Below are positions 63,310 to 64,000 of a DNA stretch of 64,000 bases, piece after piece. A program made the position numbers and the translations under genes. Where the stretch lies: contig NZ_JABUQZ010000001.1 in the NCBI RefSeq assembly GCF_013342145.1, forward strand, positions 124,001-188,000, written 5' to 3'. Origin of the DNA: Haloterrigena gelatinilytica. Lineage in GTDB: Archaea > Halobacteriota > Halobacteria > Halobacteriales > Natrialbaceae. The notes beneath the pieces were generated by a model. That model did not search any database, was not told where the DNA came from, and saw only the letters and a program-made list of their open reading frames with translations. Position 1 is the first letter of the stretch. Every line of letters begins with the position of its first letter.

Positions 63310-64000
63310 TCAGTCGGCGACCTTCGCGCTCGGACCGACGGCCTCGATCGCCTCGAGGAAGATCCCGACCCCCAGTTCGATCTCGCGCTCGGTCGAGTCC
63401 AGCGGCGGGAGCAGTCGGATCGTCTTCTTCCCGCACCCGAGGGTGAGCAGGCCGCGCTCGAGCGCGGCTTCGACGACTGCGCTCCGACGCTCCGCCGAGT
63501 CGAACTCGACGGCGAGCATCAGGCCCTTGCCGCGGACGTCCTCGACGTACTCGGGTGCGTCGTCGCGCAGGAGTTCCTTCGCCTGCTCGCCGCGTCGGGT
63601 GGCGTTGTCGAGCAGATCGTACTCGTCGATGGCCTCGAGGGTGAACGCGCCCATCATCGACCCCAGTAGGTCGCCGCCGCCGAAGGTCGACCCCAGCCGG
63701 TTCTTCTCGCCGGGGAAGACCTCGGAGCGCGAGATCGTCGCACCGACGCGCAGCGCCTTCGCGCTGGCGATGACGTCGGGTTCGATCGGGTAGTGGTCGG
63801 AGGCCCAGATCTCGCCGGTGCGGCCGATTCCGGACTGGATTTCGTCGACGACCAGCGGGATGTCGTACTCGTCGGTGACGTCTGCGACCTCCTGCATGAA
63901 CGCCTCGCTGGGGAACCGGTAGCCGCCGACGCCCTGAATCGGCTCGAGCGCGAGGAAGGAGATCTCGTCGGGGTTGACGTGACCGCCCTCCGGCGAGAGC
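63310..64000 (-). CDS. Class III aminotransferase (acetylornithine/GABA type), C-terminal part cut by window end
   Basis: The frame is open to the window edge, giving the C-terminal ~229 residues. LALEPIQGVGGYRFPSEAFM, PLVVDEIQSGIGRTGEIWAS and DVIASAKALRVGATISRSEV include the cofactor-binding Asp and Gln and the Schiff-base Lys (SAKAL) of fold-type I class III aminotransferases. GSTFGGGDLLGSMMGAFTLE is the next family block. Acetylornithine, GABA, ornithine and diaminobutyrate are all possible substrates. The N-terminus, which would help decide, is outside the window. Confidence 0.9.
   Translation of the reverse strand, partial: LSPEGGHVNPDEISFLALEPIQGVGGYRFPSEAFMQEVADVTDEYDIPLVVDEIQSGIGRTGEIWASDHYPIEPDVIASAKALRVGATISRSEVFPGEKNRLGSTFGGGDLLGSMMGAFTLEAIDEYDLLDNATRRGEQAKELLRDDAPEYVEDVRGKGLMLAVEFDSAERRSAVVEAALERGLLTLGCGKKTIRLLPPLDSTEREIELGVGIFLEAIEAVGPSAKVAD

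Overview
The window is chromosomal DNA of a halophilic archaeon. The proteins are very acidic, most genes are GC-rich with G or C in third codon position, many genes look leaderless with TATA-like boxes about 27 bases before the start, and the gene set is haloarchaeal: AglB oligosaccharyltransferase, CDP-archaeol synthase, Twy1 for wyosine, a GCS2-type gamma-glutamylcysteine ligase, DpsA, and GlpABC/GlpK. The style fits the Natrialbales, but the genus cannot be fixed from the sequence alone.

Layout. 1-7550 is a surface-glycan cluster: three sulfatase/phosphodiesterase-fold enzymes, an initiator tRNA-Met, a polysaccharide pyruvyl-transferase-like protein, another sulfatase-fold enzyme and a flippase. 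7758-15174 holds mainly housekeeping and stress genes: gshA, twy1, phosphoglycolate phosphatase, three tandem Dps paralogues and a DUF2182/DUF1326 pair. 15378-24035 is the divergent glycerol regulon: glpK plus a membrane protein on the minus strand, and glpA-glpB-small ORF-glpC-Orc1/Cdc6-like ATPase on the plus strand. 24126-28154 pairs a DUF368 polyprenyl-phosphate-translocase-type protein with aglB. 28359-48993 is a second, more AT-rich glycosylation island. It has four or five glycosyltransferases, a flippase, three sulfatase-fold enzymes, an aminotransferase/acetyltransferase pair, an epimerase, two nucleotidyltransferases and rfbA, rfbC and rfbD, with no rfbB in view. The island carries three decayed remnants: an IS6-type transposase, the C-terminus of an LhgO-like oxidoreductase, and a PIN/ribbon-helix-helix toxin-antitoxin pair. 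49651-64000 is core and catabolic sequence: carS, an ectoine-hydrolase-like M24 enzyme, glutamate dehydrogenase, a D-2-hydroxyacid dehydrogenase with a large FAD/Fe-S oxidase, an AbgA-like M20 hydrolase, threonine ammonia-lyase, a GAF/PAS histidine kinase and a class III aminotransferase cut by the window end.

How the parts work together. The sugar-nucleotide genes (rfbA/C/D, the second nucleotidyltransferase, the epimerase, the DegT aminotransferase with the GNAT) probably feed the glycosyltransferases that build dolichol-linked glycans. The flippases would export them, AglB would transfer them to Asn-X-Thr sites, and the DUF368 protein may recycle the lipid carrier. GlpK and GlpABC channel glycerol to dihydroxyacetone phosphate.

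The most notable observations are: a dispersed repeat family (four copies) with conserved ends and perfect stems of differing sequence; two Dps paralogues that have lost ferroxidase ligands next to an intact one; a set of sulfatase-fold enzymes with Thr or Ser, never the formylglycine motif, at the nucleophile position; an Orc1/Cdc6-like ATPase without the Walker A lysine in the glycerol operon; and six glycosylation sequons in the tail of AglB itself.
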